Shown piece by piece: positions 23,536 to 26,582 of a stretch of 26,582 nucleotides of DNA. The notes under the pieces are model-generated. The model was not told the origin of the DNA and ran no database searches. It was given only the letters and a program-made list of their open reading frames with translations. The position numbers and the translations under genes were made by a program. Every line of letters starts with the position of its first letter. The first letter of the stretch is position 1. Origin of the DNA: Firmicutes bacterium UBA5227 (GTDB lineage: Bacteria > Bacillota > Clostridia > Tissierellales > Sedimentibacteraceae); assembly GCA_002409285.1 (NCBI GenBank), contig DHUT01000046.1, forward strand, positions 17,727 through 44,308. The letters run 5' to 3'.

Positions 23536-23564
23536 GGTCTGTAATGCTGCAGTCATTCAGGACC
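23536..23564. promoter_or_regulatory. Imperfect dyad upstream of the small secreted protein gene
   Basis: GGTCTGTAATG and CATTCAGGACC can pair with one bulge on each side around CTGCAGT. It lies about 40-70 bases before the start codon; it could be a leader hairpin or an operator. Confidence 0.3.
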
Positions 23565-23620
23565 CTGTGTTTGTCTTGTACTTATTAGGGAGGTTTTTTA
23601 AAGACAAAAGTCAACCTATA

Positions 23621-25075
23621 CTAATGAGAAAAATTTAATTCTATTTTTTCTTTTTCATTTATTTCTATTTTCGGCATTTCTACGAACCGGAATCCACCAA
23701 GCTCACTTTGCAACCTTTCAGTCTCTTCTTGTGCTGAAAAGAATGACACAATTAAATTACCATTATTTTTATCATACTTTTGAGTAATCAAACCATTAAC
23801 ATCAATTTGTAAACCTTCTTTATCTACGGGGCTAAAAGCCCCATTAATAATACTTCTGTATTGCAATACTGCTCCATACGGCTTTAGGGTAATTTTTGTT
23901 TCTTCTTTGTTAAACTCGATGTTTTCAATTCTATATCCACCAATATTGCTGATTTTTATATCAGTATCTTCTATGTTTTCTGGAAGCATAACTGTTTTTT
24001 CTTTAAAATCACCTTTGAGTAAAATTGGAATAAACTCCAATTCGTTAATATTTTCAATCTCCGAACTATCCACAGTAAACTCAAAAATATTTTTTACAAT
24101 ATCTCCCTTTTCCTTATATGAGACGGACTCATTAAACACAAAATGGTAATTACCAAGATTATCTTTTAAAACAAAGTCCCTGAAAATGTCATGCCCAGTT
24201 TCACTGATTTCTATTTTTCCACCAAGAGGAGATATTGAAACTTTGTCAATTGTAATCTCGTGTTCTATTTCTCTTCCATATACAACAGATTTAATATATT
24301 TTGTTATGTTAGGAGTGATAGTCTTGCTTCTTGATTTTTCTTCACTTTTGTCTATACTAATATCAAAAGACCAGTCTCCATTAACAAAAACTACTGCCTG
24401 AGCGCAATATATATGCAAATTGAAAATATCAGGAATTTCTTTACCTATAACATATTTTTGGATACTCACTAAGGTGTATTTGTCCTTTAAATAACTTGAA
24501 TTATCTGATAGTGAAAACTCAATTTCGTCACCATTGACATTAAATAAAAAATTCGGAGAAAAATAATTAAAATAATATTCATGGTGGCTTAATCCTGTAT
24601 CTTCTAAAAAGTCCTTATAATAAGTTTTCTCTAATAAAATATCTCTTAAGGGAGTTTTTGATTCTACTGTAGAAGTTATTACAATGAAATTATCATCAAT
24701 TGCTATATTATTAACAGTCAATTTGACTCCATCAATTTCTTTTGTGTATTCTATATAAGAATTACGTTCTTCTATTTCATCTCGTTTTGATTCAAGATTT
24801 GGGTCATTAATACCGGCAAATTCATTTAATAAATGCTTACCTATCTTAAATAATCTGGGAGCTGCAATTGCAGTTGTCATCATTAACACTGTTATTATCG
24901 CCGCAACTAAGAATATTTTAGTTTTAGGCCTATGAGTTTTATTTATATGAAGTCCTGCATCATTTCCAGGTAAATTATCAAGTGTTTTATCTATTTTTTC
25001 TATACATGTAGGTGGCGTAAAATCAGGTTCATTACTTATCATTAACTTTACTTTTTCATCAAAACTCTTATTCAT
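23621..25075 (-). CDS. DUF4179 membrane protein, probable anti-sigma factor
   Basis: A 484-residue protein with a short cytoplasmic N-terminus (about 1-52), one membrane helix (about 54-72) and a large outer domain rich in beta structure. The segment after the helix (KEIDGVKLTVNNIAIDDNFI, then VITSTVESKT) is typical of DUF4179, which is found as the partner of ECF sigma factors in Firmicutes. The start ATG directly follows the stop of the sigma gene (TAGATG), and its AGGAGG ribosome site lies inside the sigma gene's last codons, so the two are coupled. I infer that the N-terminus holds the sigma factor at the membrane and that the outer domain senses an envelope signal. Confidence 0.85.
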   Translation of the reverse strand: MNKSFDEKVKLMISNEPDFTPPTCIEKIDKTLDNLPGNDAGLHINKTHRPKTKIFLVAAIITVLMMTTAIAAPRLFKIGKHLLNEFAGINDPNLESKRDEIEERNSYIEYTKEIDGVKLTVNNIAIDDNFIVITSTVESKTPLRDILLEKTYYKDFLEDTGLSHHEYYFNYFSPNFLFNVNGDEIEFSLSDNSSYLKDKYTLVSIQKYVIGKEIPDIFNLHIYCAQAVVFVNGDWSFDISIDKSEEKSRSKTITPNITKYIKSVVYGREIEHEITIDKVSISPLGGKIEISETGHDIFRDFVLKDNLGNYHFVFNESVSYKEKGDIVKNIFEFTVDSSEIENINELEFIPILLKGDFKEKTVMLPENIEDTDIKISNIGGYRIENIEFNKEETKITLKPYGAVLQYRSIINGAFSPVDKEGLQIDVNGLITQKYDKNNGNLIVSFFSAQEETERLQSELGGFRFVEMPKIEINEKEKIELNFSH

Positions 25076-25591
25076 CTATAGATCCTCCTGATTCATTAAT
25101 TCTTTTTTCAATTTGTTTCGACCCCTTGAAAGCCTGGTCTTTACAGTATTTTGGGGCATGCTCAATATTTCGCTTATATGTTTAATACTAAAATCCTCAT
25201 AATAATATAGAACTATTAAAGCCCTGTATTTTTCATCTAATTTTTGCACAGCTTCCCAAACATCATAAGGTGTTTCAGATTCGTAGGCATCGGCATTATC
25301 TTCCAAGGCTGTTTCCATGTAAACGACCTTTTTTTTATTTCTTAGTATCGTATAAGCTTCATTAGATACTATTTTAAGTACCCAACTCTTAAAACTACTT
25401 ATTTTCCGTATTGTATTCCTGCCTATATATGCTTTGCAAATAGCCGAGCAAACAGCGTCTTCTGCATCATGTTGATTCAACAGAATACTTTTAGCGAGGC
25501 GATACATACTTGATTGACAGTCTTTAATAAGCCTGCAGAATTCTTCTTTGCTCAATTCAATTTGTTCTTGTTTATTAAGTTCTCCTGCCAT
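25076..25591 (-). CDS. ECF-type RNA polymerase sigma factor
   Basis: A 171-residue sigma-70 family factor of the extracytoplasmic function group. Region 2 is seen in FCRLIKDCQSSMYRLAKSIL, then DAEDAVCSAICKAY and SFKSWVLKIVSNEAYTILRN. Region 4 is YRALIVLYYYEDFSIKHISE, then MPQNTVKTRLSRGRNKLKKEL, a complete helix-turn-helix. There is no C-terminal extension. AGAGG lies 7 bases before the ATG. Its promoter looks sigma-A type, so it is not obviously self-controlled. It forms an operon with the DUF4179 gene. Confidence 0.93.
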   Translation of the reverse strand: MAGELNKQEQIELSKEEFCRLIKDCQSSMYRLAKSILLNQHDAEDAVCSAICKAYIGRNTIRKISSFKSWVLKIVSNEAYTILRNKKKVVYMETALEDNADAYESETPYDVWEAVQKLDEKYRALIVLYYYEDFSIKHISEILSMPQNTVKTRLSRGRNKLKKELMNQEDL

Positions 25592-25635
25592 TTAAAACCT
25601 CTGTTTTGTATTATTTTCAAGTAGAACACTCTTAA

Positions 25636-25664
25636 AGTATATTCTAAAAAATTTAGAGCATCAA
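25636..25664 (-). promoter_or_regulatory. Sigma-A promoter of the sigma/anti-sigma operon
   Basis: On the - strand TTGATG (25659-25664) and TATACT (25636-25641) with a 17-base spacer. The start point near 25629 gives a leader of about 38 bases. Confidence 0.7.
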
Positions 25665-25669
25665 CTATT

Positions 25670-25685
25670 TTTACATGCATGTAAA
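25670..25685. promoter_or_regulatory. Perfect 16-bp palindrome upstream of the sigma-factor promoter
   Basis: TTTACATGCATGTAAA reads the same on both strands. It lies just upstream of the -35 box, centred near -49, a usual place for an activator site. The binding protein is unknown. Confidence 0.6.
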
Positions 25686-25746
25686 TTGATTTCAACTGTA
25701 AGACTGATTTTAGTTCAAATAAGTTTCATTATATAAGAAAAATTTT

Positions 25747-25778
25747 ACACGGGGGACACGGGGACGTTTTATCTGTCC
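25747..25778 (+). repeat. REP-like GGGGACACGGGGACG sequence
   Basis: ACACGGGGGACACGGGGACG followed by a short GGAC...GTCC hairpin. Very G-rich islands of this form are found in otherwise AT-rich clostridial genomes as interspersed elements near Y1 transposases. No transposase is present here. Confidence 0.35.
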
Positions 25779-25791
25779 TTTTGAGCAAAAA

Positions 25792-25803
25792 GAACGTACG
25801 TTC
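25792..25803. promoter_or_regulatory. LexA (SOS) box
   Basis: GAACGTACGTTC is a perfect 12-bp palindrome and fits the Gram-positive LexA/DinR consensus GAAC-N4-GTTC. It lies 10 bases upstream of the -35 of the PD-(D/E)XK gene. Confidence 0.7.
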
Positions 25804-25813
25804 GAAAAAGTTC

Positions 25814-25842
25814 TTGCTTTTTATTTAATCATTTGGTAAAAT
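25814..25842 (+). promoter_or_regulatory. Promoter of the PD-(D/E)XK gene
   Basis: TTGCTT (25814-25819), 17 bases, TAAAAT (25837-25842). The start point near 25849 leaves a leader of about 85 bases. Confidence 0.65.
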
Positions 25843-25934
25843 AGAATAAAAGCGTTTGCCGAAAATTACACATGATGAGATATTAAGAGACTTAGTCCTA
25901 ATTCGGTAGAAAAATAAAATTTCAGGAGATGAAA

Positions 25935-26582
25935 ATGGAAAAAGGAAAGGAAAAAAGATCCGGATCACCTAAGGAAAAAATAAGACTTGATGAAACATTA
26001 AAATTATTGTTTAGTGTGTCAGAACCGTTAGTAATCAATATTGTGAATTACTTCTTTAATGAAAGTTTTGATGCAAATCAGGATTATGACGTGGAATTCA
26101 TGTCAACGGAGAGTACGGATTTGGGTATGGAGCTGAAGAGAGCAGATTTATTAATTAAAATAGGGAAGGGTAACAGCTATCATTTTGAATTTCAGCTAAA
26201 CGGGAAGAAATACATGGTGCTGAGAATGTTTGAGTATGGATACAGGAGCGCTTTGAGTAAGACAGATGAAGATAATATGCCTGTAATACATTTTCCAAAG
26301 CAGGCTGTATTATATTTGGAGGAGGGAAATGGTATTCCTGATGAACTAAAGCTAAAGGTAGTTTTTCCGATAACAGATAAAGGTGAACAGCAGATAATAT
26401 ACAAGGTTATAGTAAAAAAGGTGTGGGAAATCAGCGAGGAAGAAAAACTGGAACAAGGGTTATATTCATTACTGCCGTTGGAAATATTTAAGTTGAGAAA
26501 GGAAATAGAAAGGATAAAAATAGCGACTGAGGATGAATTTTTGAGATTGTCAAAACAGGTAAAGTTTGAAACAAATATGTAG
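25935..26582 (+). CDS. PD-(D/E)XK nuclease family (Rpn-type) transposase-like protein, shortened
   Basis: 215 residues to a TAG at the last base of the window. The N-terminal half matches the clostridial PD-(D/E)XK transposase/Rpn nuclease group: IRLDETLKLLFSVSEPLVIN, then RADLLIKIG with the metal-binding Asp and HFEFQLNG with the ExQ motif, followed by the R-x-x-E-Y-G-Y segment. Full-length relatives continue for about 80-130 residues with a GxxEG tail; that tail is present as a separate fragment at 16861-17240. The frame here ends within the segment shared by both, after LRLSKQVKFETNM, so it is probably cut by a frameshift or stop. ATG 25935 is preferred over ATG 25929 because AGGAG lies 6 bases before it. 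Confidence 0.8.
   Translation: MEKGKEKRSGSPKEKIRLDETLKLLFSVSEPLVINIVNYFFNESFDANQDYDVEFMSTESTDLGMELKRADLLIKIGKGNSYHFEFQLNGKKYMVLRMFEYGYRSALSKTDEDNMPVIHFPKQAVLYLEEGNGIPDELKLKVVFPITDKGEQQIIYKVIVKKVWEISEEEKLEQGLYSLLPLEIFKLRKEIERIKIATEDEFLRLSKQVKFETNM

Overview
The window is low-GC DNA from an anaerobic Firmicute, most likely a clostridium of the Ruminiclostridium/Acetivibrio kind. The evidence is the AT-rich codon use, strong AGGAGG-type ribosome sites with some TTG and GTG starts, the dnaE-pfkA-pyk order, a rubrerythrin, a pyruvate kinase with a C-terminal PEP-utiliser domain, WG-repeat and copper-amine-oxidase-like surface modules, and PD-(D/E)XK (Rpn-type) transposase-like genes with GxxEG tails. 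The genus is inference; no rRNA or other marker is present.

Region 1 (1-11932) is core chromosome, nearly all on the + strand. It starts with the 5' part of a YtrA-like GntR regulator on the - strand, whose promoter carries a perfect palindromic operator. Then come an O6-alkylguanine-DNA methyltransferase, a rubrerythrin, a DUF368 polyprenyl-phosphate translocase, a cardiolipin synthase, DNA polymerase III alpha (dnaE), 6-phosphofructokinase (pfkA), pyruvate kinase (pyk) and an AI-2E family transporter. The last four are closely spaced and probably co-transcribed. The transporter gene seems to start at an AUA codon. A bidirectional terminator closes the block.

Region 2 (11941-16624) holds a 21-cysteine protein of unknown function (-), a cyclophilin (+), a phasin-like coiled-coil protein with a UbiB/AarF-type kinase (-), and a ZIP metal transporter (+). 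The last two units are divergent, and a 9-bp-arm palindrome lies between them.

Region 3 (16861-22852) looks like an acquired segment. Two direct copies, about 365-370 bp each, of the 3' end of a transposase-like gene plus a terminator and an IS256-type remnant flank about 5 kb. Inside, all on the - strand, are a WG-repeat/copper-amine-oxidase-domain secreted protein, a small lipoprotein-like gene with an apparent frameshift, a BlaI-type repressor with two operators in its own promoter, and an M56 (BlaR1-like) membrane protease fused to an M23 (LytM) domain. A 5'-truncated secreted-protein pseudogene abuts the right repeat. My best candidate for an undescribed system is this BlaI/M56-M23 module, a possible cell-wall-sensing relative of the BlaR1-BlaI switch, with the secreted proteins as possible outputs.

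Region 4 (22853-26582) carries a small secreted protein, an ECF sigma factor with a DUF4179 membrane anti-sigma candidate (-), and on the + strand a PD-(D/E)XK nuclease/transposase-like gene. That gene is preceded by a perfect LexA-type SOS box and ends early exactly where the family normally continues. No tRNA, rRNA or CRISPR array was seen.
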